Positions 8,646 through 16,412 of a stretch of DNA of 35,326 bases are shown in pieces. How positions within the stretch are numbered: position 1 is the stretch's first letter; each line of letters starts with the position of its first letter. The position numbers and the translations under genes are program-made. This DNA is from Planctomycetales bacterium. Lineage in GTDB: Bacteria; Planctomycetota; JAKEIC01. Under the pieces are notes generated by a model, which saw only the letters and a list, made by a program, of their open reading frames with translations, searched no databases and had not been told where the DNA came from. The DNA is taken from the NCBI GenBank assembly GCA_022614695.1, contig JAKEIC010000105.1:1-35326 (forward strand), read 5' to 3'.

Positions 8646-10817
8646 ATGAGCGAGGGGCCCCAGGGGGGCGCGATCCCGGGACCGGCGGCGGAGGCTCGAT
8701 CCGAGGCGCTCCCGCCGCCCGAGGAGCGCGAAGTCCACCTCCGCGATTACCTCGCGGTGCTGCGGAAGCACCTCCCGGTGCTCGCCGCGGTCGTCGTCGT
8801 CGCGGTGGGGGCCACCGCCGCGGTCACGTTCCGGCAGACGCCGATCTATCGGGCGACGGCCCAGCTCAACATCCGCCGCGACCCGCCGCCGGGCGGGGGG
8901 CTCGAGAGCACCTGGGCCTGGATCACGACGCAGCGCGAGCACATGGAGACCCAGAACAAGCTCATGCGCTCGCGCGCCGTCGCGCGGACCGCGATCGAGA
9001 GCCTCCGGCGGCTCGGGAAGCTCCCCGCGGCGGCCGCCGGCGCCTCCGACGACCGGCACGCCCTCGACGCCTTCCTCGCCGGCGTCGAGGTCCGTGCCGT
9101 GAAGGACAGCTTCCTCGTGAACGTCTCCTACGTGGGCCCCGACCCCGCCGAGTGCGCGCGCAACGCGAACGCCGTCGTGGACGCCTTCATCGAGGAATCG
9201 GCGGCGCGCCAGACGAACACCGCGCAGGAAAAGATCCAGAAGATCCGGGAGGAGCTGCCCCGCGCGCAGGAGCGGCTCCGGGCCGCGCAGGAGAGCCTCC
9301 AGAAGTTCCAGGAGCAGAACGAGGTGCTCAACTTCGAGGACTACCGGCGGCTCACCCAGGCGAACCTGGCGAAGCTCCACTCGACGCTGGTGGACGTGCA
9401 GAGCTCCCGCCGGGTCGCCGAGTCGCGCCACCTCTCCGTCTCCCGGATCCGGGCGGACGGGGGGGACCTGACCGGGCTCCCGAGCGTCGCCGAGAGCCGG
9501 GTGCTCGAGAACTACCGCCACCAGGAGATCCTCCTCGAGCAGGAGCGGCTCGCCCTCGCCGGCCGCTTCAAGGCCGACCACCCCTCCGCGCGCGCCGTCG
9601 AGGAGAAGCTCGCCGCCGTGCGCGAGAAGATCCGCGGGGAGCTCTCGGGGATCGTGCGGCGGATCGAGACCGAGTTCGAGGAGCGGAAGTTCCAGGAGCA
9701 GGATCTCGAGAGGGGGATCGAGCGCGAGCGGTCGGCGCTCCGGGACCTCGAGCGGAAGGCCAAGGACCACGACCTGATGCAGGGCGAGGTGACGCGCGCC
9801 AAGAGCGACTACGACTCCCTCGCCGAGCAGCAGAACCAGATCCAGCAGAGCTCCAGCGTGAACCTGAACTCCGCCACGGTCGTGGACCGGGCCGAGGTGC
9901 CCGAGTTCCCGGTGAAGCCCGACCCGGCGCTGAACCTGATGCTCGCGGGGCTCCTCGGGATCGTGGGGGGCGTCGGGCTCTCGTTCCTGCTCGAGTACCT
10001 GGACGACCGGCTCCGGACGGCCGAGGAGGTCGAGCGCGCCCTGGGGCTCCCCGTGATCGGCGGGGTCCCTCGGTTCAGCGAGGGGGCGAGCGACGAGGAG
10101 CACGACCTCGTGACCTTCGCGGACCCGAAGGCCGGCGCCTCGGAGAGCTTCCGGGCCCTGCGGACGGCGCTCCTCTTCTCGCCCTCGGCCCGGGCCGCCC
10201 GCCACCTCGTCGTGACGAGCGCGGCGGCGGGGGAGGGCAAGACGGTCGTCTCGACGAACCTCGCGATCGCGCTGGCCCAGGGCGGGGGCCGGGTCCTCTT
10301 GCTCGAGGCCGACCTCCGGCGCCCCCGGGTCGCGAAGACGTTCGGGATCGCGCCGACGCCCGGCCTCGCCGACCTCCTCGCCGGCCGGGCCCCGATCGAG
10401 GGCGCGCTCCGCACGACCAAGGTCGAGAACCTCACGGTCCTGCCGGCCGGGACGATCCCCGAGAACCCGTCGGAGCTGCTCGGGACGGCGGCCATGGCGG
10501 GGCTCCTCCGGGACCTCTCCCGGCGCTACGACCGGGTCGTCGTGGACACGCCACCGGTCCTCGTCGTGACGGATCCGTGTGTCGTCGCGGCGCTGGCCGA
10601 CGCGACGGTGCAGGTGGTCTCCGCGCGCCAGGTCTCCCGCTCGGTCGCGCGGCGCGGGGCCGAGGCGCTGCGGCGGGTGGGGGCGCGGGTCGTGGGAGCC
10701 GTGCTCACGAAGGTCCCGGCGGGGTCGCGCGAGTACGGCGACTACGCCTACTACTACTACGCGGGCGCCGCGGACGCCCGTCGCGAGGGCGCGGGGACCG
10801 CGGAGCCGCGCGGATAG
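8646..10817 (+). CDS. Polysaccharide co-polymerase / BY-kinase (Wzz plus tyrosine autokinase)
   Basis: 723 residues. A Wzz domain begins near residue 30 (HLRDYLAVLRKHL) with a first membrane helix (VLAAVVVVAVGATAAV). A long periplasmic coiled-coil segment follows (about 170-400). The second membrane helix is near 430 (LMLAGLLGIVGGVGLSFLLEYL, described here only by position). The cytoplasmic BY-kinase has Walker A (AAAGEGKT, Lys532), a Walker A-prime LLLEADLRRPR and Walker B VVVDTPP. The C-terminal tyrosine cluster YGDYAYYYY (Tyr697-Tyr705) is the expected autophosphorylation site. The first acidic residue of Walker A-prime is Glu554 rather than the usual Asp; Asp556 is kept. It controls chain length and export of a surface polysaccharide and heads a three-gene cassette. 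Confidence 0.93.
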   Translation: MSEGPQGGAIPGPAAEARSEALPPPEEREVHLRDYLAVLRKHLPVLAAVVVVAVGATAAVTFRQTPIYRATAQLNIRRDPPPGGGLESTWAWITTQREHMETQNKLMRSRAVARTAIESLRRLGKLPAAAAGASDDRHALDAFLAGVEVRAVKDSFLVNVSYVGPDPAECARNANAVVDAFIEESAARQTNTAQEKIQKIREELPRAQERLRAAQESLQKFQEQNEVLNFEDYRRLTQANLAKLHSTLVDVQSSRRVAESRHLSVSRIRADGGDLTGLPSVAESRVLENYRHQEILLEQERLALAGRFKADHPSARAVEEKLAAVREKIRGELSGIVRRIETEFEERKFQEQDLERGIERERSALRDLERKAKDHDLMQGEVTRAKSDYDSLAEQQNQIQQSSSVNLNSATVVDRAEVPEFPVKPDPALNLMLAGLLGIVGGVGLSFLLEYLDDRLRTAEEVERALGLPVIGGVPRFSEGASDEEHDLVTFADPKAGASESFRALRTALLFSPSARAARHLVVTSAAAGEGKTVVSTNLAIALAQGGGRVLLLEADLRRPRVAKTFGIAPTPGLADLLAGRAPIEGALRTTKVENLTVLPAGTIPENPSELLGTAAMAGLLRDLSRRYDRVVVDTPPVLVVTDPCVVAALADATVQVVSARQVSRSVARRGAEALRRVGARVVGAVLTKVPAGSREYGDYAYYYYAGAADARREGAGTAEPRG

Positions 10818-10820
10818 CGG

Positions 10821-12242
10821 GTGTCCCTGCACCCGGCGGCCCGGGCGCTGCTCGCCGCGCTGCTCGCGGCCCTCCCGTGGCCCTACGGCGGGGTGACGGG
10901 GACGGGCGAGGCGATCCTCCTCGGGGGGGTGGGGCTCCTCCTCCTCCTCTGCGCGGGGGAGGCGCTCCTCGGGCCCCCGCTCCCGACTCCCGGAGGTCGG
11001 GCCGGACGGGTCGCGGTCGCCGCGGCGGCGACGACGGCCGCGTGGGCCCTCCTCGGGGCCGCGCCGCTCCCCCGCGGGCTGGTCGGGTCGCTCTCGCCCG
11101 CGGCGCTCGCGTGGCGTGCGCCCGAGCCGCTCGGGCCCGCGGACCCCGTGTTCCTCTCGCTGGCGCCTGACGCGACGGCGGCCGCCGGGGTCCGCGGCCT
11201 CGCCTTCGCGGGGCTCCTCTGGGCGACGCTCCGCGTCGTCCGCCGGAGCCGGGACGGGCTCGCGGTCCTCCTCCCCGTCGGGCTGGGGGGAGCCGCCATC
11301 GCGGCCTACGGACTGCTCTCGTACCTCGCCGGGGGCGCGCCGTTCCACGCGCCGGGGCCGGGCGACTCGGCGCCTCTCCTCGCGCGGCGGGCCCACGCGC
11401 CCTTCGTGAACGCGAACCACCTCGCCGCCGCCTGCGCCGCCGCGATCCCGTGCCTGCTCGCGCTCCTCGCGAGCCGGCGGCGCGCGGCCCCGCGGCTCGG
11501 CGAGGGGGGGGCGGCCCCGGGGGCCGGTCCGCGGGTGCTGCTCCTCGGCGCGCTGCTCGGGACGGCGGGGGCGCTCGCCGCGACGCTCTCGCGGGGAGGG
11601 GCGGCCGCGGCGCTCTTCGGGGCGGGCGCCTACGCGCTGCTCGCGAGCCGCGCGGGACCGCGCAGGACCCTCCTCCTCCTCGGGCTCGCGCTCGCGCTCG
11701 CGGGAGCATTCACGGTCGCCTTCGGGCTCGACCCGCTCCTCTCGCGGTGGTCGCTCGCGGGAGGGGACGCCGCCTCGCGGGCCGCCTCGTGGCGTATGGC
11801 TCTCCGGATCGCGGCGGAGTTCCCCCTCACGGGGGCGGGGGCGGGCTCGTTCGGGGACGTGTCGCCCGCGGTCCAGCCCCCGGACGTCCCGGGGGCCTTC
11901 GACGCCGCCCACTGCGACCCGCTCGACCTCCTCGCCGGCTGCGGGGTCCCCGGGCTAGCGCTCGGGGCGGCGGCCGTGCTCGTCGTCCTCGCCCGCGCGT
12001 TCGGGCCGTGGCCCGAGGGACTCCGCTCGGCCCGCGTCGCGGCGGCGGCGGCGGGCGCGGGGGGGCTCCTCGCGCTCCTCGTCCACTCGGGCGTGGACTT
12101 CCCGCTCCAGATGCCGGCGCTGGCGGCCTGGGCGGCCGCGCTCGCGGGGCTCGCGCTCGCCTCGCTCACCCCGCCCGACGGCGTCGAGCGCGAGGGGGAC
12201 CGTCCGGAGATGCCCGACTGGAAGAGGAGGATCGCACTGTGA
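10821..12242 (+). CDS. O-antigen ligase / Wzy-like polymerase membrane protein
   Basis: 473 residues, GTG start three bases after the autokinase stop. About a dozen hydrophobic segments rich in Leu, Ala and Gly cover the whole length. Family marks of the Wzy_C/O-antigen ligase group are visible: FVNANHLAAACAA (about residue 195), ATLSRGGAAAALFGAGAYALL (about 255), PLTGAGAGSFGDV followed by AHCDPLDLLAGCGVPGL (about 340-380; relatives usually have AHND). A C-terminal segment HSGVDFPLQMPALAAW is typical. It should polymerise or ligate lipid-linked polysaccharide repeat units on the outer face of the inner membrane. Its position directly behind a Wzz/BY-kinase supports this. Polymerase versus ligase cannot be decided from sequence. 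Confidence 0.85.
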   Translation: MSLHPAARALLAALLAALPWPYGGVTGTGEAILLGGVGLLLLLCAGEALLGPPLPTPGGRAGRVAVAAAATTAAWALLGAAPLPRGLVGSLSPAALAWRAPEPLGPADPVFLSLAPDATAAAGVRGLAFAGLLWATLRVVRRSRDGLAVLLPVGLGGAAIAAYGLLSYLAGGAPFHAPGPGDSAPLLARRAHAPFVNANHLAAACAAAIPCLLALLASRRRAAPRLGEGGAAPGAGPRVLLLGALLGTAGALAATLSRGGAAAALFGAGAYALLASRAGPRRTLLLLGLALALAGAFTVAFGLDPLLSRWSLAGGDAASRAASWRMALRIAAEFPLTGAGAGSFGDVSPAVQPPDVPGAFDAAHCDPLDLLAGCGVPGLALGAAAVLVVLARAFGPWPEGLRSARVAAAAAGAGGLLALLVHSGVDFPLQMPALAAWAAALAGLALASLTPPDGVEREGDRPEMPDWKRRIAL

Positions 12243-13516
12243 GGTCCGGCGAGGGAGGGGTCTCGCGGGTCCTCTCCGGCGCAGCGACGATCGGGATCGT
12301 CTTCGGGGGGGCGGCCCTCGTCGAGCGCGCGGCGGCGGCCGTGGTGCGGGAGCGGGCCCGCGACGCCGCGCGCGACGCCGCCGCGGGCCGGGCGCCGCCG
12401 GCCGCTCTCGAGGCCGCCGCGCGGACTTCCGGGGACCCGGTCGTGCTGGCCCTCTCGGGGCGCCACCTCGCGCGGGCAGGTCGGGCGGAGGAGTCCCGAG
12501 AGGTCCTTGCCCGCGCGGTCGCCCGCCGGCCCCTCGACGCCGAGGCCCGGCTTCGGCTCGCGGGGCTGCTCGCCGCCGCGGGACGCGACGAGGAGGCCGC
12601 GGCGCACGTCGCCTCCGCCGCCCGCGTCGCGAGGAACCACCCGGCGCTCCTTCTCCACGCGGGCGTCTCCCGGCTGGCCGCCTGGCGCGCGACCGGCGAC
12701 CTCGCCGCGCTTCGGGAGGCCGCCCGCCACTTCCGCGACGCCGTCGAGCGCGAGCCCCGGCTCCTGCGGGACCTCCGCGAGCCCCTCGGGCCGGCCCTCG
12801 CGGGGTCGGCGAACCTCCGCGCGCTCCTGCCCGGGACGGCGGCCGCCTGGCGCCAGGCGGGGGACCTCTTCGCGGCGGAGGGGGACTGGGAGTCGGCGGC
12901 GGCCGCCTACGCCGAGGCCTCGCGCGGCGGCGAGGCGACGTCGCAAGCCGTCGCCCGGGCGGTCGCCCTCTGGCGCGCGGGCGACGCGGCGGGAGGCGCG
13001 GCGGCCCTCGACTCGGCGGTCCGGTCCGCGCCCGACCGGCCGGAGCGCGATGGGGCGCTCGCCGCGGCCTCCTCGGCGCTCGCGGCGGTCCGGGCCGGGG
13101 CCGAGGGAGAGGATCTCCTCGCCGGGTGGGTCGCCGCCTGGCCCGCCGACGTCCCTCCGCGCGCGGCGCAGGTCCGGTTCCGGCTCGCGACGGGCGACGT
13201 GCGCGGGGCTCTCGCCGCGCTCGCCGAGATGCCGCCGGCCGCGGTCGAGGACCCCGACGTCCTCGACCTCCGGGCCGACGCGTCTCTCCGCGCCGGCCAG
13301 CGGAAGGCCGCCGAGGGATACCTCCGCGACGCCGTCCGGCGGGACCCGGGCTCGGCCGCGCGCTGGCTCCGGCTCCTCGCGCACCTCGAGGCGGAGCGGC
13401 GCCTGGACGAGGCGCTCGCCGAGGCCGACCGGGCCCTCGGGCTCCTCCCGGGCGACCCGAAGATCCGGGAGGCGCGGGCGCGCATCCTCGAGGCGGCGGT
13501 GAAGGGGAGGCGGTGA
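12239..13516 (+). CDS. Membrane-anchored TPR protein of the exopolysaccharide cassette
   Basis: 425 residues. GTG 12239 overlaps the upstream stop (GTGA), so translation is probably coupled. A single N-terminal membrane segment (about residues 9-27, VLSGAATIGIVFGGAALVE) is followed by Ala/Arg-rich helical repeats of TPR type, for example ARRPLDAEARLRLAGLLAAA, WRQAGDLFAAEGDWESAAAA and the last one near LDEALAEADRALGLLPGDP. No catalytic motif is present. TPR proteins in such cassettes usually scaffold polysaccharide assembly or export; that role is inferred from position. The long GC-rich frame on the opposite strand is a shadow. Confidence 0.85.
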   Translation: MRSGEGGVSRVLSGAATIGIVFGGAALVERAAAAVVRERARDAARDAAAGRAPPAALEAAARTSGDPVVLALSGRHLARAGRAEESREVLARAVARRPLDAEARLRLAGLLAAAGRDEEAAAHVASAARVARNHPALLLHAGVSRLAAWRATGDLAALREAARHFRDAVEREPRLLRDLREPLGPALAGSANLRALLPGTAAAWRQAGDLFAAEGDWESAAAAYAEASRGGEATSQAVARAVALWRAGDAAGGAAALDSAVRSAPDRPERDGALAAASSALAAVRAGAEGEDLLAGWVAAWPADVPPRAAQVRFRLATGDVRGALAALAEMPPAAVEDPDVLDLRADASLRAGQRKAAEGYLRDAVRRDPGSAARWLRLLAHLEAERRLDEALAEADRALGLLPGDPKIREARARILEAAVKGRR

Positions 13517-13523
13517 GCGGGGC

Positions 13524-13552
13524 TTGACCTGGTAGCCACGAATGATCATGAT
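13524..13552 (+). promoter_or_regulatory. Promoter and possible operator of the toxin-antitoxin pair
   Basis: TTGACC (13524-13529, five of six to the -35 consensus) is followed after 17 nt by CATGAT (13547-13552, four of six to -10). A start point about 7 nt later falls on ATG 13559, which would make the mRNA leaderless. The palindrome ATGATCAT (13542-13549) overlaps the -10 and is a natural candidate operator for antitoxin autorepression. The operator role is inferred from how such modules are usually regulated. Confidence 0.5.
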
Positions 13553-13558
13553 ATGGCC

Positions 13559-13840
13559 ATGAGAACTTCTCGGAGGACGGGCATCGGTATCGCCGCTTTC
13601 AAGGCGCGCATGGGGCGGTATCTCAGGGCCGTCCGGGCCGGGCACCCGATCGTGCTCCTCGATCGCGAGGCCCCGGTCGCGCGCGTCGTACCCTACCCGC
13701 CGTCAGGACCGCGCCTCGCGATCCGCGGGCCAACCCGGGCCCCGCGGGACGTCCGGCTCCCGCCGCCCCTGCCCCGGCGGGTGGACAGCCTCGCCGCGCT
13801 CCGCGCCGACCGGGAATCGGGCCATGAACGCCTATCTTGA
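13559..13840 (+). CDS. Type II antitoxin, Phd/YefM-like
   Basis: 93 residues from ATG 13559; an in-frame ATG at 13553 would add two residues, but it lies at the edge of the predicted -10. The N-terminal part (GIAAFKARMGRYLRAVRAG, then HPIVLLDREAPVARVVPY) matches the Phd/YefM DNA-binding fold: conserved 'F..nl..yl..v..G' helices followed by 'v.V..rg.pvA.l.p'. The C-terminal half is Pro/Arg-rich and presumably disordered until bound to the toxin. It overlaps the PIN-domain gene by 17 nt, the standard antitoxin-first arrangement. It should neutralise the RNase and repress its own promoter. Confidence 0.85.
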   Translation: MRTSRRTGIGIAAFKARMGRYLRAVRAGHPIVLLDREAPVARVVPYPPSGPRLAIRGPTRAPRDVRLPPPLPRRVDSLAALRADRESGHERLS

Positions 13841-14240
13841 CTCGTCCGTCCTCCTGCGCCTCGTCCTCGGAGAGCCCCGCAGGCTCCGCGAGTGGCGCGG
13901 CTACGACCGCCGTGTGACGAGTGAGTTGGCGCACGTGGAGTGCCTCCGCACTCTCGACCGGCTCCGTCTCGAGGGACAGCTCGGCGACGAAGACCTCGCC
14001 GAGCGCCGCGAGGCGTTCGACCGGCTCCTCGAGGCAGTCGAGATGGTCGAGCTCAGTCGCACGATCCTCCTCCGCGCCTCGGAGTCCTTCTCCGTAGTCC
14101 TCGGGACCCTCGACGCGATCCACCTCGCGACGGCCCTCGCCTGGCAGGCCGACCAGCAGGCACCCCTCCTGATCGCGACCCATGACCGCCAGCAAGCCCG
14201 CGCCGCGCGCGCACACGGCCTGCGAGTCGTGGGGACCTGA
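13824..14240 (+). CDS. PIN-domain ribonuclease toxin, VapC-like
   Basis: 138 residues, ATG 13824 inside the antitoxin gene. The acidic residues of the PIN active site are visible: Asp6 in AYLDSSVLLRL, Glu37 in SELAHVE, the Asp in VLGTLDAIHLATA and the Asp in LLIATHDRQQARAA. The length is normal for VapC. The expected activity is Mg-dependent cleavage of RNA, often tRNA or rRNA, when the antitoxin is degraded. The gene ends seven bases before the stop of the convergent nadE gene. All four acidic positions are kept, so it is probably active. Confidence 0.9.
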   Translation: MNAYLDSSVLLRLVLGEPRRLREWRGYDRRVTSELAHVECLRTLDRLRLEGQLGDEDLAERREAFDRLLEAVEMVELSRTILLRASESFSVVLGTLDAIHLATALAWQADQQAPLLIATHDRQQARAARAHGLRVVGT

Positions 14241-14247
14241 CGGGTCC

Positions 14248-16275
14248 TCAGCGCTCGTCCAGCTCCCTCAGCAGCGCCGCCGGGTCCGCCTCGTCGGGCA
14301 TCCGGAGGTCCCCGCGCGGGGAGAGCGAGACGGTCCCGACCTTCGGGCCCGGCGGGAGGCACGTGCGCTTGAACTGGTTCCGGTAGAAGCGCTCGAGGAA
14401 GACGCGGAGCCACTTCCGGACCTCTTCGCGAGAGTAGTCGCCCGCGAACGCGCGCTCGGCGAGCGCCAGCACCTTCCGCGGGCCCGAGCCGTTCCGGAGG
14501 TGGTGGAAGAGGAAGAAGTCGTGGAGGACGAAGGGGCCGATCGCGCCCTCGGTGGACTGGATCCCCTCGGCCGTCGGCGGGAGGAGCTCGGGGGAGATCG
14601 GCGTGGCGAGGACTCTCTCCAGCACCTCGCGGACGCCCGCATCCGCCAGGTGCCGCGCGTACCACGAGACGAGGTGGTGCACGAGGGTCTTCGGGACCGA
14701 GACGTTCACGGCGTAGCCCGCCATGTGGTCGGCGTTGTACGTGCACCAGCCGAGGGCCAGCTCCGAGAGGTCGCCCGTCCCGACGACGATGCCCTTCTCC
14801 CCGTTGGCCAGGTCGAAGAGGACCTGAGTCCTCTCGCGGGCCTGGGCGTTCTCGTAGACGAGGTCCTGCCGTTTCGGGTCATGGCCGATGTCCCGGAAGT
14901 GCTTCTCGACGGCCTCCCGGATGGGGATCTCGCGAAAGGTGGCCCCGAGCTTCCCGGCGAGCGCCCCGGCCGAGCCGCGCGTGCGCTCGGTCGTGCCGAA
15001 GCCGGGCATGCTCACGGCGAGGACCGTCGAGGCCGGGCGGCCGAGGCGCTTCGCCGCCTCGACCGCGACGAGGAGCGCGAGGGTGGAGTCGAGCCCTCCC
15101 GACACGCCGACCACGGCCGTCGCCGCCCCTGCGCTCGCGAGACGCGTCGCGAGCCCGGCCGACTGGATCGAGAGGATCTCGCGGGCCCTCTCGTCCACGG
15201 TCGCCGGGTCGTCCGGGACGAACGGGGTCTTCGCGAACGAGCGCCCGAGGTCCGCGAGCCTCGGCGGCGCTCCCAGTCGCTCCACCGTGTACCCCTCGCG
15301 CGGAACGGGCGACGTGCCGAAGGTCATGTTCCGCGCGCGCTCGTGGAGGAGTCTCTCGACGTCCACGTCCGAAAACGTCATCCACCCCGCGGCCTCGAAC
15401 CGCGGCCCCTCGGCGAGGAGGACCCCGTTCTCCGCGACGAGGGCGTCGCCCCCGAAGACGATGTCCTTCGTGGACTCGCTCGGCCCGCAGGAGACGTAGG
15501 CGTAGCCCGCGAGCAGCCGCGCCGACTGCTGCCGCACGAGGTCGCGGCGATACTCGCTCTTGGCGACGCCTTGGTTGCTCGCGGAGAGGTTCAGCAGGAG
15601 GTTCGCCCCGGCGAGGGCGTGCGCGCTGCTCGGCGGGACCGGCGCCCAGAGGTCCTCGCAGACCTCGATGCCGAGCACGAGCCGACCCATCTCGAAGAGC
15701 TGTCGCGGCGAGAGCCGGAACTCCCCGAGGACGTCGTCGGCGACCCGCGCGTCCAGGTGCCCCCCCGGCACGAACCAGCGGCGCTCGTAGAACTCGCCGT
15801 AGTTCGGGAGGTGGCTCTTCGGGACAGCCCCCCGGACCTTCCCCCGATGGAGGACGAACGCGACGTCGTAGAGCCGGCCGTCGGGCGTCCGCCACGGCGC
15901 GCCGACGACGAGCGCGAGCGGGAGGGGCGCCGACTCCTCCGCGAGCCGGCCGAGCGCGCGGCGGGCGCCCGCGAGCAGGGCCTCCGACTGGAAGAGGTCC
16001 TCGCACGTGTAGCCGGTGACCGACAGCTCAGGGAAGAGCGCGACCGAGGCGTCCTTCTCGGCCGCCCGGCGGGCCCACGCGAGGATCTCGTCGGCGTTCC
16101 TCTCGGGATCGGCCACGTGGACCCGCGGGGCGATGGCCGCGATCCGGTGGAAACCGTGGACGGTCCAGTCGGCCGATCCGCCTCCCCCGTCCCCGTCCGG
16201 GTGACCGGAACCGCCCCGCCGCCGGGGAGACCGCCCGGGCGGCCCGGGCCGAGGCGAGGGACCCGAGGTGCGCAC
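14248..16275 (-). CDS. nadE: Glutamine-dependent NAD+ synthetase
   Basis: 675 residues. The N-terminal nitrilase-type glutaminase has the Glu-Lys-Cys triad: Glu83 in FPELSVTGYTCEDLF, Lys153 in VPKSHLPNYGEFYERRWF, Cys206 in GIEVCEDLW. The C-terminal synthetase has the ATP P-loop SGGLDST (about 392-398) and GTGDLSELALGWCTYNADH. It converts deamido-NAD to NAD using ammonia channelled from glutamine. Homology begins at about residue 40 (HGFHRIAAIAP). The first 40 residues are Pro/Arg/Gly-rich and unusual, and no ATG, GTG or TTG lies between GTG 16275 and the first conserved residues. GATAAT six bases before GTG 16275 supports this start as leaderless. Gene is single and convergent with the toxin gene. 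Confidence 0.95.
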   Translation of the reverse strand: MRTSGPSPRPGPPGRSPRRRGGSGHPDGDGGGGSADWTVHGFHRIAAIAPRVHVADPERNADEILAWARRAAEKDASVALFPELSVTGYTCEDLFQSEALLAGARRALGRLAEESAPLPLALVVGAPWRTPDGRLYDVAFVLHRGKVRGAVPKSHLPNYGEFYERRWFVPGGHLDARVADDVLGEFRLSPRQLFEMGRLVLGIEVCEDLWAPVPPSSAHALAGANLLLNLSASNQGVAKSEYRRDLVRQQSARLLAGYAYVSCGPSESTKDIVFGGDALVAENGVLLAEGPRFEAAGWMTFSDVDVERLLHERARNMTFGTSPVPREGYTVERLGAPPRLADLGRSFAKTPFVPDDPATVDERAREILSIQSAGLATRLASAGAATAVVGVSGGLDSTLALLVAVEAAKRLGRPASTVLAVSMPGFGTTERTRGSAGALAGKLGATFREIPIREAVEKHFRDIGHDPKRQDLVYENAQARERTQVLFDLANGEKGIVVGTGDLSELALGWCTYNADHMAGYAVNVSVPKTLVHHLVSWYARHLADAGVREVLERVLATPISPELLPPTAEGIQSTEGAIGPFVLHDFFLFHHLRNGSGPRKVLALAERAFAGDYSREEVRKWLRVFLERFYRNQFKRTCLPPGPKVGTVSLSPRGDLRMPDEADPAALLRELDER

Positions 16276-16281
16276 GAGGGG

Positions 16282-16287
16282 ATTATC
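16282..16287 (-). promoter_or_regulatory. -10 hexamer GATAAT of nadE, leaderless start
   Basis: On the minus strand GATAATCCCCTCGTG places a five-of-six -10 hexamer six bases before GTG 16275. No Shine-Dalgarno sequence is present. The 15-mer differs at only two positions from the one in front of the gene at 23564. The -35 region is not recognisable. Confidence 0.5.
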
Positions 16288-16308
16288 GGGGAGGGGGAGG
16301 GGAGAGGG
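16288..16308 (+). other. Potential G-quadruplex inside the nadE promoter
   Basis: The plus strand has four close G tracts: four G (16288-16291), five G (16293-16297), four G (16299-16302) and three G (16306-16308), with loops of 1, 1 and 3 nt. This fits a classic quadruplex pattern. It occupies the place between the -10 and where a -35 of nadE should be. Regulation by this structure is conjecture. Confidence 0.4.
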
Positions 16309-16412
16309 AATCCGGGGGGGGGCCTCGGGCGCAGGGTCGGACGGGCGCGCGGGACCCGGCCTCGGCCCCGCAGCAGCCCGACCCGCCCGCGCGTAGATCC
16401 CGGTGGAGCCCC

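Noticed and set aside
7281..11912. Minus-strand open frame of 1543 codons
   Set aside because: It is antisense to the DUF1501, autokinase and ligase genes, which have recognised domains; composition is that of a GC-rich shadow.
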